Assembly: GCF_004799035.1 (NCBI RefSeq)
Contig: NZ_MWIO01000046.1
Location: forward strand, 1-64,000
Source: Rhodanobacter lindaniclasticus
GTDB taxonomy: Bacteria; Pseudomonadota; Gammaproteobacteria; Xanthomonadales; Rhodanobacteraceae
Reading direction: 5' to 3'
DNA length: 64,000 nt
Shown here: piece after piece, positions 38,057 to 49,579 of the stretch
Layout of the letters: each line of letters starts with the position of its first letter
How positions within the stretch are numbered: the first letter of the stretch is position 1
Translations under genes and position numbers: made by a program
The notes under the pieces: generated by a model
Told to the model about the DNA's origin: nothing
Seen by the model: the letters and a program-made list of their open reading frames with translations, nothing else
The model's database searches: none

Positions 38057-39157
38057 TCAGCCCTGGAAGCGGGTCTCTCCGGCGTGCGTCAGGCAGCTCC
38101 TGGCGACCAGTTCGTCGTCGAAATCGGGTTTCAGCGCACCTTCGTGCAGGAGCAGCTCGACGAAGTTGTACACGTTGCGCGCATACATCTCCGAGGCGTG
38201 CAGCGGCGCGCCGGCCGGCAGGTTCAGCGGCCCGATGATCGTCACGCCGCCATGCTCGATCCGCTCGCCGGGACGGGTCAGCTCGCAGTTGCCGCCGCCC
38301 TCGGCGGCGAGGTCGACGATCAGCGCGCCGGGCTTCATGCCCTCGACCATCGCGGTGGTGAGGATCTTCGGCGCCGGGCGCCCCGGCACCGCCGCGGTGC
38401 TCACCACCACGTCGAACGACTTCAGGTGATCGGCCAGCGCCTGCTGCTGGGCGGCGCGCTCCTCTGCCGACAACTCGCGCGCATAGCCGCCGCTGCCGGC
38501 GGCGCTGACACCAAGGTCGAGGAATTTCGCGCCCAGCGACTCCACCTGCTCGCGCGTTTCCGGGCGCACGTCGTAGCCCTCGATCTGCGCGCCCAGCCGC
38601 CGTGCGGTGGCGATCGCCTGCAAGCCGGCCACGCCGGCGCCGATCACCAGCACCTTCGAGGGGCGGATCGTGCCGGCGGCGGTGGTCAGCATCGGAAAGA
38701 ACTTCGGCGAGGCCTCGGCGGCGATCAGCATGGCGCGATAACCGGCCACCGCCGCCTGCGAGCTCAGCACGTCCATCGCCTGCGCGCGGGTGGTGCGCGG
38801 CAGCAGCTCCAGCGAAAACGCGGTCAGCTTGCGCGCGGTCAGCGCGGCAATGCGTTCGGCGGCGCCGTACGGGCGCAACTGGCCGACTACCACGCTGCCC
38901 TCGCGCAGGCTCGTGAACACCGCGTCCTCGGGCGGCAACACGCAGGCCAGCACGTCGGCCTGGGCCAGCACGCCGGCGGCATCGGCAAACTCCGTCTCGA
39001 CATAGGCCTGGTCAGGGAAACCCGCCGCACGACCGGCGTCGTGCTCCAGCAGCACGCGCAAGCCCTTGCCGCGCAGCTTCTTCGCCATTTCCGGGGTGAT
39101 CGCCACGCGCCGCTCACCGGCGGCAGTCTCTCGCAAGGCGGCAATGGTGACAGGCAT
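38057..39157 (-). CDS. pntA: NAD(P) transhydrogenase subunit alpha, soluble NAD(H)-binding part
   Basis: This 366-aa domain I of the transhydrogenase binds NAD(H). Signatures are ERRVAITPEMAKKL at the N-terminus, SSQAAVAGYRAMLIAAE, and the dinucleotide fold VLVIGAGVAGLQAIATARRL ending in GYDVRPETREQVESLGAKFL. KSFDVVVSTAAVPGRPAPKI follows. ATG 39157 starts MPVTIAALRE. The membrane partners pntAB-pntB lie 1.8 kb further on in the same direction. Confidence 0.97.
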   Translation of the reverse strand: MPVTIAALRETAAGERRVAITPEMAKKLRGKGLRVLLEHDAGRAAGFPDQAYVETEFADAAGVLAQADVLACVLPPEDAVFTSLREGSVVVGQLRPYGAAERIAALTARKLTAFSLELLPRTTRAQAMDVLSSQAAVAGYRAMLIAAEASPKFFPMLTTAAGTIRPSKVLVIGAGVAGLQAIATARRLGAQIEGYDVRPETREQVESLGAKFLDLGVSAAGSGGYARELSAEERAAQQQALADHLKSFDVVVSTAAVPGRPAPKILTTAMVEGMKPGALIVDLAAEGGGNCELTRPGERIEHGGVTIIGPLNLPAGAPLHASEMYARNVYNFVELLLHEGALKPDFDDELVARSCLTHAGETRFQG

Positions 39158-39286
39158 GGTGCGATCCCCGTGGAATGTTCCGGCCATCTTAGCGGCAGTC
39201 GGCTTTGATCCGGACGTGTGCGCGAGAGTAAGCTGGCCCGCCGGATCGCGCTGCATGCAGCACCGGGGTCATCGCCGGAGATCACG

Positions 39287-39703
39287 ATGCCCGCAAGCCC
39301 CCTCGCCCTGGACGACCTGCTCGCGCTGGCGCGCGCCGTGCGCGAACACGCCTATGCGCCGTACTCCGGCTTCCACGTCGGGGCCGCGGTACGCACCCGC
39401 GACGGCCGCACGTTCGGCGGCTGCAACGTGGAAAACGCCTCGTACGGCCTGTGCAATTGCGCCGAGCGCACGGCCCTGTTCAGCGCGGTTGCCGCCGGCT
39501 GCCGGCCCGGCGACGTCGTGGCCATCGCGGTGGTCGCCGATACCCCGGAGGCGGTCACACCCTGCGGCGCCTGCCGTCAGGTGATGGCCGAACTGTGCGA
39601 CGAGGGCACCCCGGTGCTGCTGGCCAACCTCACCGGCGCCACCCGCGAAACCAGCGTGGCCGCGCTGCTGCCCGGCTCGTTCAAGCTGCCGCTGCGGGCT
39701 TGA
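39287..39703 (+). CDS. cdd: cytidine deaminase
   Basis: This 138-aa enzyme deaminates cytidine and deoxycytidine in pyrimidine salvage. The zinc site is complete: NCAERTALFSA carries the first Cys and the catalytic Glu, and TPCGACRQVMAEL the other two Cys. The substrate strand is GGCNVENASYG. The length is that of tetrameric homologues. GGAG sits 6 nt before ATG 39287. Confidence 0.96.
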   Translation: MPASPLALDDLLALARAVREHAYAPYSGFHVGAAVRTRDGRTFGGCNVENASYGLCNCAERTALFSAVAAGCRPGDVVAIAVVADTPEAVTPCGACRQVMAELCDEGTPVLLANLTGATRETSVAALLPGSFKLPLRA

Positions 39704-39722
39704 GGGGCGGCGTGGAAATAGC

Positions 39723-39797
39723 GTAGGGCGGGCACCGCCCGCCGGCTTTCTGCTTCGCGACAGCGTGACGGGAAGCGGCGGGCAGTGCCCGCCCTAC
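39723..39797. repeat. GTAG-type paired palindrome, family 1
   Basis: GTAGGGCGGGCACCGCCCGCCG is mirrored by CGGCGGGCAGTGCCCGCCCTAC with a 31-nt linker. It lies between cdd and the nitroreductase gene, both on the plus strand. Confidence 0.85.
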
Positions 39798-39865
39798 CTT
39801 CGACGGTTCGCGCCTTGGCGACCCGCCAGCTAGGATGGAGCGCCCCGCCTTCGTCGAACCGATCC

Positions 39866-40435
39866 ATGACCAACGCGTTATCCCTGCTGCAGCAACGCCA
39901 CTCCGTGCCCGCACGCCAGCTCGGCGAACCGGCGCCGGACGACGCCACCCTGCACGCCCTGCTCGAAGCGGCCATCCGCGTACCCGACCACGGCAAGCTG
40001 GTGCCGTTCCGGCTAATCCTGCTGCGCGACGAGGCCAAGCTGGCGTTCGGCGAACGGGTGACCGCGATCGGCATGCGCAACAACCCGGCGATGACCGGCG
40101 CCAAGCTGGAGAAGGAGCGCCACCGCTACACCTTCGCGCCGCTGGTGGTCGCCGTGGTCGCGCGCATCGACGCCGACAGCAAGGTGCCGGAAATCGAGCA
40201 GAAGCTGTGCACCGGCAACGTGGCCTACAACATCCTGCTCGGTGCCTTCGCGCTGGGCTACGGTGCGCAATGGCTGACCGGCTGGGCCGCCTACGACCGC
40301 GAGGTCGCCGCGCTGCTGGGCCTGGCCGCCAACGAGCACGTGGTCGGCTTCATCCACCTGGGCACGCCGCAGGTCGAGGTACCCGACCGTGACCGCCCGG
40401 GGCTGGACGACCTGCTGAGCACGTGGACGCCGTGA
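39866..40435 (+). CDS. nitroreductase-family oxidoreductase (YdjA-like)
   Basis: This 189-aa FMN protein of the small nitroreductase type has an N-terminal FMN-phosphate segment LLQQRHSVPARQLGEPAP, AAIRVPDHGKLVPFRLILLR, and a C-terminal GYGAQWLTGWAAYDREVAAL ... HVVGFIHLGTP. It probably reduces nitro or quinone compounds with NAD(P)H; the natural substrate is unknown. Its stop overlaps a GTG of the next gene. Confidence 0.92.
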   Translation: MTNALSLLQQRHSVPARQLGEPAPDDATLHALLEAAIRVPDHGKLVPFRLILLRDEAKLAFGERVTAIGMRNNPAMTGAKLEKERHRYTFAPLVVAVVARIDADSKVPEIEQKLCTGNVAYNILLGAFALGYGAQWLTGWAAYDREVAALLGLAANEHVVGFIHLGTPQVEVPDRDRPGLDDLLSTWTP

Positions 40436-41352
40436 ACGACGCAGCGATCGGACGTCCGGACGTCCATCTTCCCACTGCCCACCTGATCGACGGCAGCCTG
40501 TACGTCTTTCGCGCCTGGCACTCGATGCCGGACGAGTTCCACGACGTCGACGGCCATCCGGTCAACGCCGTGCACGGCTATGCGCGCTTCCTGTGCGAGC
40601 TGCTGGAGCGGGCACAGCCGGAGCATGTCGCGGTGGCGTTCGACGCCTCGTTGACCAGCTCGTTCCGCAACACGATCTACCCGGCCTACAAGGCCAACCG
40701 CGAGCTGCCGCCGCCGGATCTGGAACGGCAGTTCGTGCAGTGCCGGGCGCTCACCGAAGCGCTCGGCGTGCATCTGATGATCGACCACGAGTACGAGGCC
40801 GACGACCTCATCGGCAGCACCGTGTGGAACCTGCGCGCGCTGGGCTGGCGCAGCGTGATCGTGTCGGCGGACAAGGATTTCGGCCAACTGCTCGGCGAGC
40901 ACGACGAGCAGTGGGATTACGCGCGCAACCTGCGCTGGGGGCCGGCCGGCGTCCACGACAAGCTCGGCGTGCATCCGCACCAGGTCGCCGACTATCTCGC
41001 GCTGTGCGGCGACGCGGTGGACAACATCCCCGGCGTGCCCGGCATCGGCGCCAAGACCGCCGCGGCCCTGCTCGCCCACTTCGGCAGCCTGGATGCCCTG
41101 CTCGAACGCATCGACGAAGTGGCCTTCCTGCGCCTTCGTGGCGCGGCCAGTTGCGCGGCGCGGCTGCGCCAGCATGCCGAACAGGCGCGCATGTGCCGCC
41201 GGCTGACCCGGATCGCACTGGATGCTCCCGGCGTCGGCGAAGTCGAAGTCCTGCAGCGCCGGCCTCGCCCGGTCGATCAGCTCGACGCGCTGTGCGAGCA
41301 GTTGCGCTTCGGCCCACTGACCCGCAGCCGCCTGCGCGCCATTGCAAGCTGA
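40432..41352 (+). CDS. 5'-3' exonuclease of the FEN superfamily (Pol I exonuclease-like)
   Basis: This stand-alone 306-aa flap-endonuclease-type nuclease resembles the N-terminal domain of DNA polymerase I. Metal-binding acidic clusters appear in HLIDGSLYVFRAW, VAVAFDASLTSSFRN, EYEADDLIGSTVW and VSADKDFGQLL. The helix-hairpin-helix is LCGDAVDNIPGVPGIGAKTAAALLA. GTG 40432 overlaps the nitroreductase stop (GTGA), and GTG 40423 in frame is an alternative. It may process primers or flaps. Confidence 0.93.
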   Translation: MNDAAIGRPDVHLPTAHLIDGSLYVFRAWHSMPDEFHDVDGHPVNAVHGYARFLCELLERAQPEHVAVAFDASLTSSFRNTIYPAYKANRELPPPDLERQFVQCRALTEALGVHLMIDHEYEADDLIGSTVWNLRALGWRSVIVSADKDFGQLLGEHDEQWDYARNLRWGPAGVHDKLGVHPHQVADYLALCGDAVDNIPGVPGIGAKTAAALLAHFGSLDALLERIDEVAFLRLRGAASCAARLRQHAEQARMCRRLTRIALDAPGVGEVEVLQRRPRPVDQLDALCEQLRFGPLTRSRLRAIAS

Positions 41353-41420
41353 CGCGGCCGCTTGTCGCGCCGCGCCCGACGGGCCACCATGGACGTTCCG
41401 GCTTCGACCTGCGAGCACCG

Positions 41421-42017
41421 ATGAACGACACCGCCCACCCCATCCCCGCCGACGCCAGCGCGCCGGTGGAAACCCTGTGCGAAGGCCGCTGGCTGAGCCT
41501 GCGCAAGCGGGGCCGCTGGGAGTACGCCGAGCGCAACAATCCGGCGGGCGCGGTGATCATCGTGGCGGTGACTCCGGAAGACCGCGTGCTGTTCGTCGAG
41601 CAGTACCGCGTGTCGATCCTGCAGAACACGATCGAGATGCCGGCCGGCCTGGTCGGCGACCTGGCCGACCAGGCCGACGAAAGCGCGCTGGTGGCGGCGC
41701 AACGCGAACTGGAGGAGGAGACCGGCTACCGCTGCGCCAGCGTGGAGTTCATCCACCGCGGCCCGTCGTCGTCGGGCATGAGCACCGAGATGATCGCCTT
41801 CGTGCGCGCGCGCGACCTGCAGAAGATCGGCCCTGGTGGCGGCGACGAGACGGAGAACATCGTGGTGCACGAGGTGCCGCGGCGCGAGGCCGGCGCCTGG
41901 CTGTTCGCGCGCGCGGCCGAGGGCTACTCGATCGACCCGAAGCTGTTCGCGGGGCTGTGGTTCATCGAGCACGACGGTGCGGAAAAGCAGTCCGTGATGC
42001 CCGACCGCTCGCGCTGA
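41421..42017 (+). CDS. NUDIX hydrolase (ADP-ribose pyrophosphatase-like)
   Basis: This 198-aa NUDIX protein hydrolyses a nucleoside diphosphate linked to another group, probably ADP-ribose by family likeness. The Nudix box runs from GLVGDLADQADESAL to QRELEEETGY, with the metal-binding RELxEE core. The N-terminal beta strands VIIVAVTPEDRVLFVEQYR are typical of the ADPRase type. It starts 68 nt after the exonuclease gene. Confidence 0.93.
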   Translation: MNDTAHPIPADASAPVETLCEGRWLSLRKRGRWEYAERNNPAGAVIIVAVTPEDRVLFVEQYRVSILQNTIEMPAGLVGDLADQADESALVAAQRELEEETGYRCASVEFIHRGPSSSGMSTEMIAFVRARDLQKIGPGGGDETENIVVHEVPRREAGAWLFARAAEGYSIDPKLFAGLWFIEHDGAEKQSVMPDRSR

Positions 42018-42019
42018 GC

Positions 42020-42039
42020 GTAGCCCGCGCAGCGGGCGG
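42020..42039. repeat. single GTAG palindrome
   Basis: GTAG followed by CCCGC-GCA-GCGGGC forms one small hairpin just after the NUDIX stop. It looks like a solo REP unit of a third sequence type. Confidence 0.6.
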
Positions 42040-42172
42040 AGTCGAAGCGGCGCCTATCGGGAAGCCCGTCGCCGGCGTGCCTTTCGACTTCCTCGCTCCT
42101 CAGGACTGTGGCTGTCCATGGCCATTCTCCGCGTGCGGCCTTCGGCCTGCGCCCAGGGTGAACGGGTCCAAG

Positions 42173-43213
42173 TCAGTGATCTTGCCGGCGCAGACACCAG
42201 ACCGACAGCGCCACGCCGACCAGGGTCACTACCACCCAGCCGCCCAGCACATGGGCGTTCTCGCCCCCCAACCACAACACGCTGGCGACGGCGCCCACGC
42301 CGATCGAACCCAGGCCCAGCGCCAGCAGCGGGTCACGGCGGCGCCCCTGGGCCGCGAGCAGCGCCAGTGCGCCCAGCGCCGCCAGCAGCACGGAGAGAAC
42401 CCGCCACAGCGTCACGTACTGCGGCGGCACCGGCAGGTCGGGAAACAGCGCCAGCAAGGGCACGTCACCGACCTGCACCTGGTAGCCCTTGCCATCGGGA
42501 GCATCGGCGGCCGCTTCCAGCCGGGCGCCATCCAGGCGTGCCACGATGGTGACCTGCTGCAGCGGCACGGCGCTCCAGCTCACCCGCAGGTCGCCCAGGC
42601 GCGGATCGCCAGGATGGGCGCTGGTCACCAGGTAATCCTGATAACGGCTGAAGGTGACGGCAAGGTTCTGCGGCAGCGCCGCCGGGTCGGGTTCGATCAG
42701 CTCCGAACCGGGCAAGGCGTGCACCAGCACGCGGCCGAGCCTGAAGCCGCCCATCTGCACCAGTCCGGCGTCGAACTGCTTGCTTTCGATCGGGAAACGA
42801 CCGGGATTGACGTGCCCGCGAACGTCGCGGAACCGACTGGAATCCACCGGCTGGTCGACCCAGTCCAGTTCGTAGTGGACGCTGCCGCCGATGCTGATCT
42901 CCCGCCACTGGAACATCTCGACATGCCGCACCAGCACGGGTGTATTGGCGGTCTGGTTGAACTCCGGGTCGTGCGGCGCCTCGACCACGCGTGGCGTCCC
43001 GGCCAGGCGTGCCATGTAGCCGTGCTGGCCGGGTTGCGGCAGCGCATCCGCGCCCAGTTCGATCGCCTCGCCGCCGTGCCGGACGGACGCCTGGCGGAAA
43101 TCGATCAGGCTGTTGGCGTTGAGCGCCTCCAGACCGATGCCGGCGAGCACCAGCAGGGCGCCGATGATGTTCAGCGCCAGCAGGCGCCAGGACATGCCCT
43201 TGCCCAGCTCCAT
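42173..43213 (-). CDS. TMEM43-family membrane protein
   Basis: This 346-aa protein has one N-terminal TM helix (LLALNIIGALLVLAGIGLEAL), a large soluble domain of about 240 residues, and three C-terminal helices (LWRVLSVLLAALGALALLAA, LLALGLGSIGVGAVASVLWL, LGGWVVVTLVGVALSVWCL). The domain contains FQWREISIGGSVHYELDWVD and PIESKQFDAGLVQMGGFRLG, matching the TMEM43/LUMA family shared with animals. Bacterial function is unknown. Confidence 0.85.
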   Translation of the reverse strand: MELGKGMSWRLLALNIIGALLVLAGIGLEALNANSLIDFRQASVRHGGEAIELGADALPQPGQHGYMARLAGTPRVVEAPHDPEFNQTANTPVLVRHVEMFQWREISIGGSVHYELDWVDQPVDSSRFRDVRGHVNPGRFPIESKQFDAGLVQMGGFRLGRVLVHALPGSELIEPDPAALPQNLAVTFSRYQDYLVTSAHPGDPRLGDLRVSWSAVPLQQVTIVARLDGARLEAAADAPDGKGYQVQVGDVPLLALFPDLPVPPQYVTLWRVLSVLLAALGALALLAAQGRRRDPLLALGLGSIGVGAVASVLWLGGENAHVLGGWVVVTLVGVALSVWCLRRQDH

Positions 43214-43274
43214 CAGGCGACCCGTGCCGATGGAAACGAGGGAGGATGCAGGACGTAACCCATCATGCCGGCGC

Positions 43275-45259
<1,985 letters not shown>

Positions 45260-45328
45260 TCAGGAGTGAGAAACGAGGAGTGAGAGAAAGCGGACTTCCC
45301 TCACTCCCCTGCACTCACCCCTGCTTCA

Positions 45329-46412
<1,084 letters not shown>

Positions 46413-46414
46413 TT

Positions 46415-46704
46415 AAGGCAACGCTGCTCAAGTATCACCACCGTCACCCACCCTCTCTGTTCGCAGACCACAGGGCCGTCGACGAAGGCAGACTGGCCGT
46501 CTGTCGAGGCGGCGGACCGAAGGTATGCGAACAGAGAGGGTGGGCCTCAACGTGTTGAATCTGAAATGATGAGGTGATGACTGGAAGGCCCGCAGGCGAT
46601 GCCGCGCGGCTTGGCAAGACAGCCAGTCTTGCCGGCGCCACGCAGCACCACCTGCGGGCCTTCCAGTCATCATGACGGCGGCGATACTTGATCAGCGTTG
46701 CCTT
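46415..46704 (-). repeat. 290-nt cloverleaf-like nested inverted repeat between rsmD and coaD
   Basis: An outer pair of 32-nt arms (46415-46446 and 46673-46704, 29 of 32 matched) encloses three hairpins lying edge to edge. Hairpin A is 46447-46544 (98 nt, 19-bp perfect base stem CCCACCCTCTCTGTTCGCA). Hairpin C is 46545-46574 (30 nt, base CCTCA/TGAGG). Hairpin B is 46575-46672 (98 nt, 22-bp perfect base stem, with an 8-bp GGCAAGAC stem near its tip). No base is left over at any junction. On the minus strand two of the three outer mismatches become U-G pairs, so an RNA in the rsmD-coaD direction would fold best. The right arm contains the rsmD stop codon. I do not recognise the element. Confidence 0.85.
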
Positions 46705-47279
46705 GACGGAAGCGAACGCCGATAGAGCGCAAAACGCACCTCGCCGGCCTGTCCCTCGCGATGCACCGACCAGTTCGGCGGCAGCCCGGGGACACCGGCG
46801 CGGGGCGATTCGACGTAGATCAGCGCCTGCGCGGCCAGCCAGCCGCCCGCTTCCAGTTGCCCGGCCAGGGGCGCCCACAGGTCGAGCGAAAACGGCGGGT
46901 CGAGGAAGACCAGATCGTGAGCCTGCGCTGCCCCGCGCAGGAAAGTCGTCGCATCCGCCGTCGTCACCACCGCGGAGGTCAGCCTGAGCCGCGCCAGGTT
47001 CGCGCGCAGCGCCTGCGCCGCCTGCGCGTCGCGCTCGACGAACTGCACGCTGGCCGCACCGCGCGAATACGCCTCGATGCCCAACGCGCCGGTGCCGGCG
47101 CAAAGATCCAGGCAGCGCGCACCGGCGATCACCGGCGCCAGCCAGTTGAACACCGTCTCGCGCACGCGCGCCGGGGTCGGCCGCAGGCCAGGCAGTTCCG
47201 GCACCAGCAGGCGCGAATTGCGCAGGTTGCCGCCGATGATGCGTACCTGGCCGGGTGCCGGCCTGCGGCCCGCGCTCAC
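46692..47279 (-). CDS. rsmD: 16S rRNA (guanine966-N2)-methyltransferase
   Basis: This 195-aa SAM-dependent enzyme methylates G966 of 16S rRNA. It shows VRIIGGNLRNSRL and LRPTPARVRETVFNWL at the N-terminus, the SAM loop CLDLCAGTGALGIEAYSRGA, and catalytic motif FLDPPF. The last four codons and the TGA lie inside the right arm of the folded repeat, so the repeat supplies the C-terminal residues. It diverges from ftsY, the usual order. Confidence 0.96.
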   Translation of the reverse strand: MSAGRRPAPGQVRIIGGNLRNSRLLVPELPGLRPTPARVRETVFNWLAPVIAGARCLDLCAGTGALGIEAYSRGAASVQFVERDAQAAQALRANLARLRLTSAVVTTADATTFLRGAAQAHDLVFLDPPFSLDLWAPLAGQLEAGGWLAAQALIYVESPRAGVPGLPPNWSVHREGQAGEVRFALYRRSLPSRQR

Positions 47280-47353
47280 GTGTCCTGGCCCTCAGCTGGG
47301 AGTACGGGTCGGAGTGTTAGCATGCCGCCCATTGTCTTTGAATCGTCCCGGTC

Positions 47354-48496
47354 ATGCTCAAGTTCTGGAAGAAAAAATCCGCCGAGACGGATGCCCACGG
47401 CAAGGAAGTGCCGCCCGCCGCGCCGGATGCGGCGGTCGACGCTGGCCTACCGGAAGCCGCGGCATCGGGCCTGCGCGAGGCACTCGCCGAGATGCCCTCG
47501 CCCGAAGACAGCCGCCGCGACTCCGAGAGCTTCGTGGCGCCGGCGGAAGAACCCGCCCCGACGCCGCCGAAGCGCAGTTGGCGCGAGCGCCTGTCCGGCA
47601 GCGTGTTCTCGCGCAGCCTGGGTTCGCTGTTCGTGCGCAACCCCAGGCTCGACGACGACCTGCTCGACGAACTGGAAACCGTGCTGATCACCGCCGACGT
47701 CGGCGTCGAGGCCAGCAGCGCGCTGGTGGAAGACCTGCGCAAGCGCATGCACAAGCGCGAGTTCGCCGATGCCGCGGCCCTGCTGGCCGCCTTGCGCCAA
47801 GCGCTGATCGAACTGCTCAAGCCGGTCGAACAGCCGCTGGACGTGCGCGGCAGGCAGCCCTTCGTGGTGCTGGTCGTCGGCATCAACGGCGCCGGCAAGA
47901 CCACCACGATCGGCAAGCTGGCGCGCCGCTGGCGTGACGAGAAACGCGCCGTGATGCTGGCCGCCGGCGACACCTTCCGCGCCGCTGCGGTCGAGCAGCT
48001 CAAGACCTGGGGCGAGCGCAACGCCGTGCCGGTGATCTCGCAGGGCCAGGATGCGGACGCTGCCAGCGTGATCTTCGACGCCCTGCAGGCTGCGCGTTCG
48101 CGCCACATGGATGTGCTGATCGCCGACACCGCCGGCCGCTTGCACACCCAGGGCGGCCTGATGGACGAGCTGGGCAAGATCGCCCGCGTGCTGAAGAAAC
48201 TCGACGCCGACGCGCCGCATGAAGTGCTGATGGTGATCGACGGCACCACCGGCCAGAACGCGGTCAACCAGGTACGCCAGTTCCGCCAGATCGTGGGCGT
48301 CACCGGCCTGGTGGTGACCAAGCTCGACGGCACCGCCAAGGGCGGCGTGGTGTTTGCGCTGGCGCGCGAGTTCGGTCTGCCGATCCGCTTCGTCGGTCTG
48401 GGCGAAAGCGCCACCGACCTGCGCGCATTCGATGCCGAGGCCTTCGTCGACGGCCTGCTGCCGGACAACCTCGGCCAGGCTCGCGGCCATGGCTGA
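47354..48496 (+). CDS. ftsY: signal recognition particle receptor FtsY
   Basis: This 380-aa SRP GTPase docks ribosome-SRP complexes at the membrane. A short acidic A-domain leads into the N domain and the G domain with P-loop GINGAGKTTTIGKLA (about residue 176). DTFRAAAVEQLKTWGER (insertion box), DTAGRLHTQ (G3), TKLDGTAKGG (G4) and GLGESATDLRAFDAEAFVDG at the C-terminus complete it. Confidence 0.98.
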   Translation: MLKFWKKKSAETDAHGKEVPPAAPDAAVDAGLPEAAASGLREALAEMPSPEDSRRDSESFVAPAEEPAPTPPKRSWRERLSGSVFSRSLGSLFVRNPRLDDDLLDELETVLITADVGVEASSALVEDLRKRMHKREFADAAALLAALRQALIELLKPVEQPLDVRGRQPFVVLVVGINGAGKTTTIGKLARRWRDEKRAVMLAAGDTFRAAAVEQLKTWGERNAVPVISQGQDADAASVIFDALQAARSRHMDVLIADTAGRLHTQGGLMDELGKIARVLKKLDADAPHEVLMVIDGTTGQNAVNQVRQFRQIVGVTGLVVTKLDGTAKGGVVFALAREFGLPIRFVGLGESATDLRAFDAEAFVDGLLPDNLGQARGHG

Positions 48497-48519
48497 CGCC
48501 GGCTGGCGGGGCTGAGCCG

Positions 48520-49569
48520 GTGTCGCGCCGACTGCGCCTGGTCGCGATGGTGCTCGGCGGGGTAGTCGTGGCGGCCACGCTCACCGTGGTGGCCGCCGTC
48601 TACCTGCTGCTGCAACCGGACCGCTTCACCGCCATGCTGCAGAGCCAGGCGCGTGCCGCCGGACTGGAGTTGAACCTTTCCAGCCCCGCCAGCCCCGGCC
48701 TGTTCCCGCAGCCGGCGCTGGACCTGCGCGGCATCACGCTCAGCGCCAAGGGCGCCAGCGCACCGATCCTGCTGGCCGCGCGCGGGCGGCTGGTGCTGCC
48801 GTGGCATACCCTGTTCGGCGGCCCCACCGTGATCTCGCAACTGGAGATCGACTCGCCGCGGGTCGACCTGGACGCCCTGCAGGCGTGGATGGCTGCGCTG
48901 CCGGCGCAGGAAAGCGAGGGGCCGCTCGACATCCCGCGCATCGACACCGGCGTGGAGATCACCCGCGGCAGCGTGGTGCGCGGCAACGAAGTGCTGATGG
49001 ACAACGTCTCGATCCGCGCCGGCAACCTGGTTTCCGGGCAACCGTTTCCGCTCAGCGTGAACGCCACCGTCGCCGGCAAGCCGTGGCGGCTGCAGCTGGC
49101 GGCGACACCGCGCATCGAGGGCAACGCGCTGCGGGTGGACGACATCAATTTGCACCTGTCGCAGGAACAAGCCGTGGCGCTGGCGATGCACGGGCGCGCG
49201 CACTGGCACGGCGCGGCCGATGCCGCGGCCAGCCTGGCCGGCAAGCTCGACCGCACCGGCGGAGGCCAGTACGACTTGTCGCTGGTGCTCACCCCGGCCA
49301 ACCAGGACAACCCGCTGCTGCTCGCGCTGAAACTGGACGGCCCCGGCAACCACGCCGACCTGCGCTTGCCGCCACTGGCACTGGCGCGCTGGTGGGGTCG
49401 CCTGGGCGATCCGCAGGCACCGCAACTGGGCGTGCCGCCGGGCAGCGGACACGCCGAGTTCGACAGCATCGACGTCGGTGGCGTGCACGTGGAAGGGCTG
49501 ACCCTGCAGGCCGGCGACAACGTGCCGGCAACCGCATCCAGCAGCGCGACGCCGGCCGCCGCGAAGTAG
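48520..49569 (+). CDS. AsmA-like membrane-anchored protein
   Basis: This 349-aa protein has an N-terminal TM helix (LVAMVLGGVVVAATLTVVAAVYL) followed by a beta-rich periplasmic domain. That domain shows ALDLRGITLSAKGASAPILL, GPTVISQLEIDSPRVDLDAL and IEGNALRVDDINLHLS, as in AsmA/YhdP-type proteins linked to lipid transport or outer-membrane homeostasis. It lacks the long C-terminal AsmA half. GTG 48520 begins 23 nt after ftsY, and mutY follows 10 nt later, so the three may share a transcript. Confidence 0.78.
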   Translation: MSRRLRLVAMVLGGVVVAATLTVVAAVYLLLQPDRFTAMLQSQARAAGLELNLSSPASPGLFPQPALDLRGITLSAKGASAPILLAARGRLVLPWHTLFGGPTVISQLEIDSPRVDLDALQAWMAALPAQESEGPLDIPRIDTGVEITRGSVVRGNEVLMDNVSIRAGNLVSGQPFPLSVNATVAGKPWRLQLAATPRIEGNALRVDDINLHLSQEQAVALAMHGRAHWHGAADAAASLAGKLDRTGGGQYDLSLVLTPANQDNPLLLALKLDGPGNHADLRLPPLALARWWGRLGDPQAPQLGVPPGSGHAEFDSIDVGGVHVEGLTLQAGDNVPATASSSATPAAAK

Positions 49570-49579
49570 ATCAGGATCC

